From: an uncultured Eubacteriales bacterium
Lineage (GTDB): Bacteria; Bacillota; Clostridia; Lachnospirales; Lachnospiraceae
Assembly (NCBI GenBank): GCA_900545455.1
Contig: UQZF01000002.1
Location: forward strand, 1 to 43,425
Length of the DNA stretch: 43,425 nucleotides
Direction: 5' to 3'
Shown here: positions 26,922 to 35,597 of the stretch, one piece after another
How positions within the stretch are numbered: the stretch's first letter is position 1
Layout: every line of letters begins with the position of its first letter
Translations under genes and position numbers: made by a program
Notes under the pieces: generated by a model
What the model was told of the DNA's origin: nothing
Databases searched by the model: none
Seen by the model: the letters and a program-made list of their open reading frames with translations, nothing else

Positions 26922-27353
26922 TTATGAGAGCTTGGAGTATTTCTCCTCGCAGTATTTGCAGCGGTATACCTGCTTCTCCTCGTCGGTGAGGTAGAATACT
27001 TGATCTAATTCCTGCTCGATTGAGGTGATACATCTCGGGTTCTTGCATTTTATCACGTTAGTGACCTTCTTAGGAAGCGTGAGCTCTTTCTTTTCAACAA
27101 TTTCACCGTTCTTTATGATGTTGACTGTAATATTATGGTCAATAAAACCGAGTATATCAAGGTCTACGAGGTCAAGTCCGCCGTCAATCTTGATAATATC
27201 TTTTTTTCCCATCTTTTTGCTCTTTGCGTTTTTGATTATGGCAACACAGCAGTCAAGCTTGTCAAGACCGAGATACTGATATATTTCCATACAGCGGCCT
27301 GCCTGAATATGGTCGAGAACGAAACCTTCAGTAAGTTTTCCGACATTCAACAT
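26922..27353 (-). CDS. pyrI: Aspartate carbamoyltransferase regulatory subunit
   Basis: 143 residues. N-terminal allosteric domain LTEGFVLDHIQAGRCMEIYQ (the E. coli form has GTVIDHI) followed by a C-terminal zinc domain with four cysteines, CKNPRC and CKYC, that docks on PyrB. It binds nucleotides and tunes the catalytic subunit. It follows pyrB after 4 bases. A separate regulatory subunit is common in Clostridia and Gammaproteobacteria but absent from Bacillus. Confidence 0.96.
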   Translation of the reverse strand: MLNVGKLTEGFVLDHIQAGRCMEIYQYLGLDKLDCCVAIIKNAKSKKMGKKDIIKIDGGLDLVDLDILGFIDHNITVNIIKNGEIVEKKELTLPKKVTNVIKCKNPRCITSIEQELDQVFYLTDEEKQVYRCKYCEEKYSKLS

Positions 27354-27357
27354 GATT

Positions 27358-28290
27358 TTAATCCTCCTTCATATTCGGTATTGCATCTAACAGATACATG
27401 ATAAGTGCCATTCTGACGTACACGCCGTACTGAGCCTGTTTAAAGTATGCTGCACGTGGGTCATCGTCGACTTCAACGGAAATCTCGTTAACTCGCGGAA
27501 GCGGATGAAGTACGATCATATCTTCTCTTGCCAAAGCCATCTTTTCTTTGGTGAGAATGTAATAATCCTTCATTCTGAGGTATTCCTCCTCGTTGAAGAA
27601 ACGTTCCTTCTGGACTCTTGTCATGTACAGTATATCGAGCTTAGGCATAACCTCATCAAGGCTTGTAACTTCCTCAAATTCCACACCGTTCGCCATAAGA
27701 ACATCCTCGCGGATATAATCAGGCACGCGAAGCTCCTTAGGGGAGATAAGTATAAAGTGAATATTGTTGTATCGTACAAGGGAATTGATAAGTGAATGAA
27801 CGGTACGGCCGAACTTTAGGTCACCACAGAGACCGATTGTAAGACCGTCAAAATGACCTTTGAGAGCACGGATGGTCATAAGGTCTGTGAGAGTCTGTGT
27901 CGGATGCTGGTGTCCACCGTCTCCGGCATTGATTACGGGTATTCTTGAATGAATGGAGGCAACTAACGGAGCACCTTCCTTTGGATGTCTCATTGCACAG
28001 ATGTCGGCGTAACAGGAAATAACACGGATGGTGTCTGCAACGCTCTCGCCCTTGGCTGCCGAGCTTGAATCGGCGGATGAAAAGCCGAGAACTGAACCTC
28101 CGAGATTGAGCATTGCTGCCTCAAAGCTGAGACGGGTTCTTGTGCTTGGCTCGTAGAAGAGGGTGGCGAGCTTCTTGCCGTCCATGACATGAGCGTATTT
28201 TGACGGATCGGCAGCTATGTCCTCTGCTACATCAAGGAGCTTGTCGAGCTCATCAACGGATAAGTCGAGCGGACTTAACAGATGTTTCAT
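27358..28290 (-). CDS. pyrB: Aspartate carbamoyltransferase catalytic subunit
   Basis: 310 residues. Carbamoyl-phosphate site FYEPSTRTRLSFEAAMLNLG, loop with SSAAKGESVADTIRV, DGGHQHPTQTLTDLMTI, aspartate site VQKERF, then LHPLPRVNEI. It makes carbamoyl-aspartate, the first committed step of pyrimidine synthesis. ATG follows AGGAGG. Transcribed with pyrI from the promoter at 28326-28354. I found no PyrR-type attenuator in the leader of about 25 bases, so control may be mainly allosteric via PyrI (inference). Confidence 0.98.
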   Translation of the reverse strand: MKHLLSPLDLSVDELDKLLDVAEDIAADPSKYAHVMDGKKLATLFYEPSTRTRLSFEAAMLNLGGSVLGFSSADSSSAAKGESVADTIRVISCYADICAMRHPKEGAPLVASIHSRIPVINAGDGGHQHPTQTLTDLMTIRALKGHFDGLTIGLCGDLKFGRTVHSLINSLVRYNNIHFILISPKELRVPDYIREDVLMANGVEFEEVTSLDEVMPKLDILYMTRVQKERFFNEEEYLRMKDYYILTKEKMALAREDMIVLHPLPRVNEISVEVDDDPRAAYFKQAQYGVYVRMALIMYLLDAIPNMKED

Positions 28291-28325
28291 AACATTTTCC
28301 TCCTGAGATTATATTATAAAAGTCT

Positions 28326-28354
28326 AGTATAAGCGTCGTAAAACCGCTTTTCAA
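28326..28354 (-). promoter_or_regulatory. Promoter of pyrBI
   Basis: On the minus strand: TTGAAA (28349-28354), 17 bases, TATACT (28326-28331). The leader is too short for an anti-terminator/terminator pair. Confidence 0.7.
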
Positions 28355-28461
28355 ATCATTATACATTGTTTGGGTGCGGACTACAACGCTTTTTTTTGTA
28401 TTTGTTTGAGTGCATTTTTTGAGAAATGTAAAAATGGTACTTATTAATCATACATAATAAT

Positions 28462-28489
28462 TTGACTTTAAAATAAAACATGATAATAT
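28462..28489 (+). promoter_or_regulatory. Promoter of the large lipoprotein gene
   Basis: TTGACT (28462-28467), 16 bases, TAATAT (28484-28489) with an extended TGA. The predicted start is about 34 bases before the ATG. Confidence 0.6.
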
Positions 28490-28529
28490 GTTAAAGTGTG
28501 AATAAAATAACACAAAAAGGAGAAAACAC

Positions 28530-30254
28530 ATGAAAAAATTAAGAAGAGTTCTGGCTGTGCTGCTCGTATTTGTTATGAGCATGGCGCTTGTAACAGGCTG
28601 CAGCGGAAAGTCTAAGCAGACGATGTTCTCTATCATGAAGGATGCTTCCTCCATGACACATTACTCATACGAAATCAAGGTTAAGGTTGATTCGGGCATA
28701 AGTGGTGTTGACAGCATGTCTATGACATTGAAGGGTAAGACTGACGGCGAAGCTGTAACAATGGGGGCTAAGGTAAGCTATTCACTCTACACATTCGATA
28801 TTGATGATTTTCTTATTTTGACAAAGGATGCTATGTATATCGATGTAGAGGCAATATTTAATGCTTTTGATTCAGTTCTTTCAGCTATGGGAGTTTCACT
28901 TGAGGACTTCGAGGCAGGGTTCGGAACGGAACTTAAATGCATTCAGTTACCTCTTGCCGAGGGGATGATAAATGTGAATGCAGACAGCTCTGAACTGACA
29001 GACTTATATGTATCAATTTTGGAGAATACATTCAAGGATACCAAGATAGAGAGTAATAAGGGAGAGTTTACGGTTACTGTTGAGGGTATGGAAGAACTTT
29101 CAAAGTTAGTTGACGCTTTCATTACAAGCCTTCTTGATAATCAGGATGCACTTTTAGAGCAGATTGATAAGAACAGTTCAATTGATGATGAGACTCTCAA
29201 GGAGTTCCTCAATCTCTATATGAACGAGATTATCACGGCACTTGAGAGGTTCAATGATGAGTATGACCTTGGCCTTACAGAGGCTGACATTGAGGAGGCT
29301 AAGGCGGAGGCAGAGGCTGCTGTTGAAGATGCAGTCAAGGAAGCTGAGTTCGATGATGTAAGCCAGGCATATAAGGATGCTTTTGCTGACCTCAAGGATA
29401 ACAGACAGGATGTTGTAGATACGATGGCCGGAAGCACAGATTCAGTTGATGGCAAGTTTACAATGACTGACAGCCTCACAGGCAAGGAAGGCAGCAGAGT
29501 ATATACCTGTGAGATTCAGGGCTCTGTTGAGAACAAGGATACTGATGAGGATTTGGAATTCAATGCCAAGTCAGTGCTCACAGAGGACAACAGCATTGCT
29601 GTTGATGTTCCAAAGAACTATACGGCACTTTCCGACATTCTATATGCAGCACTTGTCTATACATACGAGAACGGACTTCTTGACGACGCTCTCGGAGATA
29701 TGGTAGATATTCCGGGTGTGGATACCGACATTGATTCTTCATACGGCGTTGATACATCGGACGTGGAGCAGGTTTATGACGGTTCCGTAACTATTACGGA
29801 TTCATGGACGAATGATACGGCTGTTATCGAGTATGATAAGGATCTTGTAAAGGTTGATGTTGAGTACAGCTATGTTGATACGGGAAGCATTTGCTTCACT
29901 GCAGTGGATGATCAGTGGTGCTATGCATTCATGAACTATGAGTCAGGAGTAACTCCTGAGGACGTTTATGCGTATGAGCAGGAATATGATTATCAGGATG
30001 CAGAATATTATAAGAATGTAGAATTTTCGGATATGACTGCCAGAGAGCTTGCAAGCGGTGTAACCATCTATGAGTTCGATGTAAAATACAGCCACGGAGA
30101 TGATTCTACAGATCTCAGACAGGACAGATACTTTGTTGTTGAGACATCCAACGGAGTTATATACGGTGATATAGATGTGCTTATAGATCTGACAGAGTCA
30201 GATGTGCTTCCTTATGAGCAGTTCATGGATGCAGTATTTGTCAATGTGCAGTAA
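28530..30254 (+). CDS. Uncharacterised acidic lipoprotein
   Basis: 574 residues; I do not recognise the family. The signal peptide has the lipobox LVTGC with C24. The mature part starts with a mixed beta region (YSYEIKVKVDSG, TLKGKTDGEAVT, ITDSW-type strands) resembling secreted proteins in which sugar- or stress-sensing beta sheets follow a lipid anchor. A strongly charged helix at about 250-275 (TEADIEEAKAEAEAAVEDAV) splits it from a second beta half rich in Asp, Tyr and Glu. The two halves carry similar elements (FTVTVEG and FTMTDSL), so an internal duplication is possible. The ATG follows AAAGGAG. It has its own promoter and a terminator after the stop, so it is monocistronic. Confidence 0.85.
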   Translation: MKKLRRVLAVLLVFVMSMALVTGCSGKSKQTMFSIMKDASSMTHYSYEIKVKVDSGISGVDSMSMTLKGKTDGEAVTMGAKVSYSLYTFDIDDFLILTKDAMYIDVEAIFNAFDSVLSAMGVSLEDFEAGFGTELKCIQLPLAEGMINVNADSSELTDLYVSILENTFKDTKIESNKGEFTVTVEGMEELSKLVDAFITSLLDNQDALLEQIDKNSSIDDETLKEFLNLYMNEIITALERFNDEYDLGLTEADIEEAKAEAEAAVEDAVKEAEFDDVSQAYKDAFADLKDNRQDVVDTMAGSTDSVDGKFTMTDSLTGKEGSRVYTCEIQGSVENKDTDEDLEFNAKSVLTEDNSIAVDVPKNYTALSDILYAALVYTYENGLLDDALGDMVDIPGVDTDIDSSYGVDTSDVEQVYDGSVTITDSWTNDTAVIEYDKDLVKVDVEYSYVDTGSICFTAVDDQWCYAFMNYESGVTPEDVYAYEQEYDYQDAEYYKNVEFSDMTARELASGVTIYEFDVKYSHGDDSTDLRQDRYFVVETSNGVIYGDIDVLIDLTESDVLPYEQFMDAVFVNVQ

Positions 30255-30270
30255 TTAAGTAAAAATATTA

Positions 30271-30306
30271 AAAACTCAGGGACTTTACTGCCCCTGAGTT
30301 TTTTTT
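30271..30306. terminator. Bidirectional terminator
   Basis: Stem AAAACTCAGGG (30271-30281) with CCCTGAGTTTT (30292-30302), then a run of T to 30306. The stop codon of the minus-strand gene (30285-30287) lies in its loop, and the minus-strand side is followed by TTTTTAATATTTTT. Confidence 0.9.
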
Positions 30307-30770
30307 ATGAAATGTTCAACTGCCGTGTCCCATGCGTTCTCGACGCTCTTGTCGAGGGTGAAGGTGTTGAGCGATGTGCCCGTGACAACGGAGAGCACCT
30401 TGTTTTCATAGCGTATGTTAAGGTAGAGCCCGCTTATATCCTCGGGGCGTATATTAAGCCCATTGCCTGATATGAAGCCGGGGATGGAGTGCGGCGGCAT
30501 TGCGAAAACGATTCTCATTGAGAGGGGAGTGCGGTTACCTTTGATGATGTTGAAGCAGTGGGGTTTCAGCATTGACCACGGCGCGTAGTCGTTTCCCGCA
30601 AGCTCCTCCTTTTCTATATCATTAAGAAAATCCGTGAACATCCGCCCGTCAATCGTGAACGAGACGAAGGTGTCGGTGTGAAATTCCCTGCAAAGAAAAT
30701 GGTCGAAGGTATCCTTTATGAACAGGTTCGACATAAAGTCTTTGGTGCTGTCTAATTCTATGCTTATCAT
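30285..30770 (-). CDS. DUF5721-like protein
   Basis: 161 residues, no signal or membrane segment. It starts SIELDSTKDFMSNLFIKDTF, then VSFTIDGRMFTDFLNDIEKEE, SMLKPHCFNIIKGNRTPLSM and LNIRYENKVLSVVTGTSLNT. The arrangement matches my memory of DUF5721, a family confined mostly to Lachnospiraceae with no known function. A pleckstrin- or profilin-like small sheet fold is possible but not shown. It stands alone, convergent with the lipoprotein gene and divergent from the M18 gene. Confidence 0.75.
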   Translation of the reverse strand: MISIELDSTKDFMSNLFIKDTFDHFLCREFHTDTFVSFTIDGRMFTDFLNDIEKEELAGNDYAPWSMLKPHCFNIIKGNRTPLSMRIVFAMPPHSIPGFISGNGLNIRPEDISGLYLNIRYENKVLSVVTGTSLNTFTLDKSVENAWDTAVEHFIKKTQGQ

Positions 30771-30801
30771 GCTGCTCTCCTATCGTAGTATTATTTGACA
30801 C

Positions 30802-30830
30802 TTGCATCATTTATTGTAAATAAGTATAAT
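30802..30830 (+). promoter_or_regulatory. Promoter of the M18 aminopeptidase gene
   Basis: TTGCAT (30802-30807), 17 bases, consensus TATAAT (30825-30830). A perfect TTGACA at 30795-30800 is 24 bases from the same -10 and so out of register. Confidence 0.65.
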
Positions 30831-30913
30831 GGGAACAAAAAATGTTGTAAAGTCTTTTTACACATTGGATAAAGCATGGAGCTAAAGAAGCTTTTGTGCG
30901 GATTGGAGACAAG

Positions 30914-32254
30914 ATGGAATTTAAAGAATCATCAGACAGACTTATAAAATTCATAGGAGATGCTACCTGCTCATTCACCACGGTAAAGACAGCAGAGGCG
31001 ATGTTAAAGGAGAACGGCTTTACGGAGCTTATGCTTGGCGGCGACTGGAAGGTAAAGAAGGGAGGAAGCTATTATATTAACGTATATGACAGCTCACTCA
31101 TGGCATTCACGGTGGGAAAGAAGTACAACGGCGGAATGCTAAGAATTGCCACGGCGCACACGGACAGCCCGTCATTCTCCGTTAAGCCTAATCCTGAGAT
31201 GAAAACGGGAATGGGAAACATCGGAAAGCTCAATGTCGAGGGCTACGGCGGAGCGATATTAAACACTTGGCTTGACAGACCGCTCTCGATAGCGATGAGA
31301 GTGTCGGTAAAGAGCGATAACGTGTTTGAGCCGGAGGTAAAGATTGTCGATTTTAGACGTCCGGTTGTGACGATACCTAACCTTGCAATCCACATGAACA
31401 ACGGTGTTAACAAGGGCGTGGAGCTTAACAAGCAGGTGGATATGCTTCCGATATTCTGCCAGCCTGAGAAGGACAAGGACGACTTCTTCATGGAGTACCT
31501 CGCATCCGAGCTCAATGTAAGGAAGGAGGACATCCTCGACTATGAGGGCTATGTCTACAACACGGAGGGCGGAAGATACGTCGGAATGAATGAGGAGTTC
31601 ATTCTCTGCCCGAGGCTTGACAATGCGACATCGGTTGTCGCCTGCCTTGTAGGGCTTATAGAGAGCACAAAGTCAAAGAGCAGGTCAAACAGTATGAATT
31701 CTGATGGCATAAATGCAATCATGGTATTCGACAACGAGGAAATCGGCAGCATGACAAAGCAGGGTGCCAACTCGTCGGTTCTCACCTTTATTCTTGAGAA
31801 GCTCTACAGAACACTCTCCGACGGTGATAAGAGCGCGCAGGATGTGAGAAAGGGATATATTGATAAGGTTCTCAACGGCATGATGATTTCACTCGATGTG
31901 GCTCATGCAACCCATCCGAACCACCCTGAGAAGAATGATCCTACTAACGCCGTCGTCATGAATGCGGGACCTGTTATCAAGCGCTCGGCTGCACAGCGTT
32001 ATGCTACGGATGCCAAGGCTGTCGGAATCGTGGAGCAGATATGTAAGAAGGCTGACATTCCTTACCAGAAGTTCTCAATCCGCTCCGACATGGTCGGCGG
32101 AAGCACGCTCGGACCTATATCGGACATCCAGCTTCCTATGCTCACGGTCGACATAGGGGCACCGATTCTTGCCATGCACTCGGCTATGGAGACGATGGGT
32201 GCCAAGGATCAGGCTTATATGGAGGAGCTTGTGAAGGGATTCTTCAGCTTCTAA
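30914..32254 (+). CDS. M18 family aminopeptidase
   Basis: 446 residues from ATG 30914, 5 bases after GGAG; the GTG at 30896 is less likely. Zinc site in order: TAHTDSPSF (H82), CPRLDNATS (bridging Asp), FDNEEIGSMT (catalytic and ligand Glu), DVAHATHPNHPEK, and the final MHSAMETMG His. LNTWLDRPL and SDMVGGSTLGPI are also typical. M18 enzymes remove N-terminal, often acidic, residues from peptides and form large cytoplasmic assemblies. The family also has ApeA/ApeB labels in Clostridia; I do not choose between them. Confidence 0.95.
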   Translation: MEFKESSDRLIKFIGDATCSFTTVKTAEAMLKENGFTELMLGGDWKVKKGGSYYINVYDSSLMAFTVGKKYNGGMLRIATAHTDSPSFSVKPNPEMKTGMGNIGKLNVEGYGGAILNTWLDRPLSIAMRVSVKSDNVFEPEVKIVDFRRPVVTIPNLAIHMNNGVNKGVELNKQVDMLPIFCQPEKDKDDFFMEYLASELNVRKEDILDYEGYVYNTEGGRYVGMNEEFILCPRLDNATSVVACLVGLIESTKSKSRSNSMNSDGINAIMVFDNEEIGSMTKQGANSSVLTFILEKLYRTLSDGDKSAQDVRKGYIDKVLNGMMISLDVAHATHPNHPEKNDPTNAVVMNAGPVIKRSAAQRYATDAKAVGIVEQICKKADIPYQKFSIRSDMVGGSTLGPISDIQLPMLTVDIGAPILAMHSAMETMGAKDQAYMEELVKGFFSF

Positions 32255-32421
32255 AGAATTGGAAAAAATTTATAAAAAAAGTATTTTACCCTTTTCAAAC
32301 GTAGTATTGTGTGCTATGATTATCTAGTATTAAAAACTACATCTAATAATATTGAATAATGCGATATTTAGTGTAATATATATGATATGCAGCATACTGC
32401 TCGGAAAAGGGGATTAAGATT

Positions 32422-33258
32422 ATGAATTATAAGATTATTGTGGACAGTGGATGTGATTTACCGCAGAGCCTTAGAGAGAATGAGCACTTTACGGTTGTCC
32501 CGCTTACGCTTACCGTGGGCGGTGTGGATATTGTTGATGATGATACCTTCAACCAGAAGGATTTCTTAAAGAGAGTGAGCGATTCCAAGGAGTGTCCTAA
32601 GTCGGCTTGTCCATCACCGGAAAGATATTTATCCGAGTATGAGAATGCCGACGGGGATGTCTATGTTGTCACACTCTCGGGAAAGCTCAGTGGTTCATAC
32701 AACAGTGCGCTTGTTGCAGCTGATATGTACGAGGAGGACGGCGGAAGCAACCATGTCCATGTATTTGATTCATTGTCGGCGTGCTGTGGCGAGGCGGTAA
32801 TAGCAATGAAGATTGCAGAGTGTGCAGAGCAGGGAATGAGCTTTGACGAGGTTGTAAAGACCGCCTCTGAGTTCCGCGATGGGATGAGAACTTATTTCGT
32901 GCTTGAGACACTTGAGACGCTCCGCAAGAACGGAAGACTCACCAATCTTCAGGCACTTCTTGCCAATGTGCTCAGCATCAAGCCTGTCATGAGTGCTAAG
33001 GACGGCGAGATAATCAAGCTTGAGCAGACAAGAGGTCTTAATAAGGCTTTAAAGCGCATGTGTGAGATAATTTTAGAAAATGTCAAGGAGCCTCAGAATA
33101 AGGTTCTTGCGATATCACATTGTAACTGTCCGGAACGTGCGGAGTATGTCAAGGGACTGCTTCTTGACAAGTGCAGCTTCAAGGATGTCGTAATTGTGGA
33201 CACTGCTGGCGTTGCGAGTATGTATGCGAACGACGGAGGTATTGTTATCGCAGTATAA
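32422..33258 (+). CDS. DegV family fatty-acid-binding protein (second copy)
   Basis: 278 residues. KIIVDSGCDLPQSLRE opens the DegV domain; then KSACPSPERYLSEY (where many relatives have TSQPS), VVTLSGKLSGSYNSALVAAD, VFDSLSACCGE, LETLRKNGRLTNLQALLANV and LSIKPVM. It is only distantly like the copy at 5770. By family it binds a fatty acid for FakA. ATG with AAGGGG 8-12 bases upstream. The 167-base gap before it contains AT-rich promoter-like sequence (TTGAAT at 32352, TAATAT at 32374) and nothing else I can support. Confidence 0.92.
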   Translation: MNYKIIVDSGCDLPQSLRENEHFTVVPLTLTVGGVDIVDDDTFNQKDFLKRVSDSKECPKSACPSPERYLSEYENADGDVYVVTLSGKLSGSYNSALVAADMYEEDGGSNHVHVFDSLSACCGEAVIAMKIAECAEQGMSFDEVVKTASEFRDGMRTYFVLETLETLRKNGRLTNLQALLANVLSIKPVMSAKDGEIIKLEQTRGLNKALKRMCEIILENVKEPQNKVLAISHCNCPERAEYVKGLLLDKCSFKDVVIVDTAGVASMYANDGGIVIAV

Positions 33259-33280
33259 ATATATTTTTTATAAAAACCTC

Positions 33281-33309
33281 TTGCATATTAGTGTAAATTG
33301 ATGTAATAT
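33281..33309 (+). promoter_or_regulatory. Promoter of tRNA-Thr
   Basis: TTGCAT (33281-33286), 17 bases, TAATAT (33304-33309), placing the start a few bases before the tRNA. Confidence 0.65.
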
Positions 33310-33320
33310 ATATGAGGTTC

Positions 33321-33393
33321 GCTTGTGTGGCGCAGTTGGTAGCGCAACTGATTCGTAATCAGTAGGTCGTGGGTTCGAGTCCCATCACAAGCT
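33321..33393 (+). tRNA. tRNA-Thr (anticodon CGT)
   Basis: 73 bases. Acceptor GCTTGTG pairs with CACAAGC, discriminator T. D arm GCGC/GCGC, anticodon stem ACTGA/TCAGT with loop TTCGTAA (anticodon CGT at 33354-33356, reads ACG), T arm GTGGG-TTCGAGT-CCCAT. No CCA is encoded. A T run follows directly. Confidence 0.98.
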
Positions 33394-33448
33394 TTTTTTA
33401 TTTCAAAAATTAAATTTTTAAGATAATTGAAACAAAATAAGTATTTTT

Positions 33449-33507
33449 ACACACTGTTTGTATGAGAGAAGCATCAATATGTTTTTTGTACAGGCAGTGT
33501 GTTTTTT
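33449..33507 (+). terminator. Long hairpin with T run between tRNA-Thr and a lipoprotein gene
   Basis: ACACACTGTTTGTA (33449-33462) pairs over 14 bases with TACAGGCAGTGTGT (33489-33502), two pairs being G-U, with a 26-base loop and then TTTTT. It could end the tRNA transcript or act as an attenuator ahead of the gene at 33534. Confidence 0.6.
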
Positions 33508-33533
33508 AACGGATTTTAAGGAGGGTGATTTAA

Positions 33534-33956
33534 ATGAAAAAAAGAGCGGTGTTTATTTTGTCGGTTATGCTTATCGTGTGTGCGCTGGGAATGTGTGCGT
33601 GCGGGAAGGAGAATAAGGACACCGAGACAGAACATGAATGGTGGGTCAGAGGGCATTACCTCATGGGATTAAGCCAGCCGATGCTCGTGACGATGACGGA
33701 ACCTGATGCCGTATATCCATCGGAGACACCGATTGCGCTCACACCTATGGAAGGTGTTGATTTGTCACAGTATGTTGACGGGGACATCATCGAGATAAAG
33801 GTTGAGACGATACAGGAACTGATGCCGTGTCTGGCAGATGTCTTTGATGTGAGGTTCATAGAGCACGGTGATGTGATGGATATAGATTCGGATATTATGG
33901 ATATGCTTGCCGAGAGGGGATGGATTGAGCTTAAAACGGAGACAATTATAGACTGA
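33534..33956 (+). CDS. Small uncharacterised lipoprotein
   Basis: 140 residues. A hydrophobic signal is followed by MCAC (C23 the likely lipidated residue; C21 also possible). The mature part is acidic, with HEWWVRGHYLMGLSQPM near its start and a tail rich in Asp/Ile/Met. I recognise no domain. ATG behind AAGGAGG. It ends before a terminator that separates it from the ABC genes, so it is not obviously their binding protein and is too short to be one. Confidence 0.75.
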   Translation: MKKRAVFILSVMLIVCALGMCACGKENKDTETEHEWWVRGHYLMGLSQPMLVTMTEPDAVYPSETPIALTPMEGVDLSQYVDGDIIEIKVETIQELMPCLADVFDVRFIEHGDVMDIDSDIMDMLAERGWIELKTETIID

Positions 33957-33970
33957 TAAGTTAAGGGGAG

Positions 33971-33992
33971 GGCGCACATTGTGCGCCTTTTT
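33971..33992 (+). terminator. Terminator after the small lipoprotein gene
   Basis: Stem GGCGCAC/GTGCGCC (33971-33977, 33981-33987), 3-base loop, then TTTTT. Confidence 0.85.
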
Positions 33993-34035
33993 CCATATAA
34001 TAAGGTATATCCTAAAGAGACAGGAGTCAGAAAAA

Positions 34036-34761
34036 ATGGCAATCCTGACAATTAAGGACCTGGACTTTTCCTATCATAGTCCCCAAGGCGAGACAAAGGC
34101 ACTGACCGATATCAACCTGACCGTTAATGAAGGAGAGTTCATTTCCATAGTCGGACCGTCCGGCTGTGGCAAATCGACTCTCCTTTCTATTATTGCCGGT
34201 CTTACACCTGTTGCGGATGGTTTATGTATAAATGATGCGACAATCGGATATATGCTTCAGCGCGACCATCTCTTTGAGTGGAGGACAATATATGACAATG
34301 TGATTCTGGGTCTTGAAATAAATAAGCTTATGACGCAGGAGAATTCAGCGAGGGTGAACCGGCTGCTTGAAAGATACGGACTGGATGCTTTTAAGGACAA
34401 AAGACCATCGGAGCTGTCGGGGGGAATGAGACAGAGAGCGGCTTTAATCAGGACACTGGCACTAAATCCTGACATCCTGCTTCTCGATGAACCGTTCTCG
34501 GCACTTGACTACCAGACAAGACTTAAAGTGAGTGATGACATCGGAAGAATTATCAAGGAGGAAAAAAAGACGGCACTTCTGGTTACCCATGATTTGTCAG
34601 AGGCGATTGCGATGGGCGACAGGATTGTGGTTCTGTCGGAGAGACCGGGAAGAATAAGAAAGATAATAGAACTTGATTTTGGGGAGTTATCTCCGCTTGA
34701 CAGAAGAAATGCACCTGAATTCCAGGAATATTTTCATGAATTGTGGAGGTGTTTTTCATAG
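34036..34761 (+). CDS. ABC transporter ATP-binding protein, SsuB/TauB type
   Basis: 241 residues from ATG 34036 (AGGAG 9 bases upstream); the frame open to 33979 runs through a terminator. Walker A GPSGCGKST (40-48), Q-loop YMLQRDHLFEW, signature LSGGMRQRA, Walker B ILLLDEPFSALD, switch His in LLVTHDLSEAIAMGD, and SERPGRIRKIIELDF, as in nitrate/sulfonate/taurine-type importers. It powers the permease whose ATG follows its stop directly. The substrate cannot be told from sequence. Confidence 0.94.
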   Translation: MAILTIKDLDFSYHSPQGETKALTDINLTVNEGEFISIVGPSGCGKSTLLSIIAGLTPVADGLCINDATIGYMLQRDHLFEWRTIYDNVILGLEINKLMTQENSARVNRLLERYGLDAFKDKRPSELSGGMRQRAALIRTLALNPDILLLDEPFSALDYQTRLKVSDDIGRIIKEEKKTALLVTHDLSEAIAMGDRIVVLSERPGRIRKIIELDFGELSPLDRRNAPEFQEYFHELWRCFS

Positions 34762-35592
34762 ATGAAGAATAAAAATGTTTTACCGGAAAAATCAATATGT
34801 GTGAGCGAGGCACAGCAGATATACCTTGAGGGAATACGAAAGGAGAAGATAAAGGTAAACTGCGCACGAGTACTTATACTTGCAGTATTTATAGCGGTCT
34901 GGGAGATATGTGCGCGGACGGGGGTAATAAATGACTTTATTTTCAGCAGCCCGTCAAGAATTGTGAAATGTTTCGTGGATATGTGTGCGGACGGCTCGCT
35001 GTTTCGGCATGTGTGGGTGACATTGTATGAGACGTTTATAAGCTTTTTTCTTGTAATCGGCATTGGGCTTGCGGCAGCGGTGTTTATGTGGCTGTCGCGG
35101 AGTTTTTCGAAGATTATAGAGCCGTATATAGTGGTGTTAAACAGCCTTCCGAAATCGGCACTTGCACCGATTCTCATAGTGTGGCTCGGAAACAATATCA
35201 GGACGATAATAATATCAGCCATATCGGTTGCGGTGTTTGGAACAATCCTTACGCTGTACACGGGCTTTATGGAGATGGATGCCGACAAAATTAAGCTTAT
35301 AAAGACGCTCGGCGGAACGCGCTTTCATGTACTCACCAAGGTTCTCATTCCGGGAAATCTTGCAGTTATATTAAACACAATGAAAGTCAATATGGGACTA
35401 TCGCTAGTCGGTGTAATTATCGGAGAGTTTCTCGCGGCAAACGAGGGACTTGGGTATCTTATCATATATGGAAGTCAGGTGTTCAAACTTGACTGGGTAA
35501 TGTTAAGCATCATAATTCTCTGTATAATGGCGACTGTGCTTTATCAGCTCATAAATATTTTAGAGAGAGTCCTCTCAAAAAAATATATTTAA
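34762..35592 (+). CDS. ABC transporter permease, SsuC/TauC type
   Basis: 276 residues with about six membrane segments after a 35-residue polar N-terminus. It has FSSPSRIVKCFVDM and the family's core LPKSALAPILIVWLGN, and the ATPase contact region KIKLIKTLGGTRFHVLTK. Such permeases work with a THI5/NMT1-like binding lipoprotein; none is in the operon. The import direction follows from the family. It ends at a 16-base stem shared with the convergent DHH gene. Confidence 0.92.
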   Translation: MKNKNVLPEKSICVSEAQQIYLEGIRKEKIKVNCARVLILAVFIAVWEICARTGVINDFIFSSPSRIVKCFVDMCADGSLFRHVWVTLYETFISFFLVIGIGLAAAVFMWLSRSFSKIIEPYIVVLNSLPKSALAPILIVWLGNNIRTIIISAISVAVFGTILTLYTGFMEMDADKIKLIKTLGGTRFHVLTKVLIPGNLAVILNTMKVNMGLSLVGVIIGEFLAANEGLGYLIIYGSQVFKLDWVMLSIIILCIMATVLYQLINILERVLSKKYI

Positions 35593-35597
35593 AAATA

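Noticed and set aside
28291..28330. PyrR-type attenuator or riboswitch ahead of pyrBI
   Set aside because: The leader from the predicted start is only about 25 bases and holds no terminator or anti-terminator.
33979..34035. N-terminal extension of the ABC ATPase
   Set aside because: It passes through the terminator at 33971-33992 and has no ribosome site; the conserved domain starts at ATG 34036.
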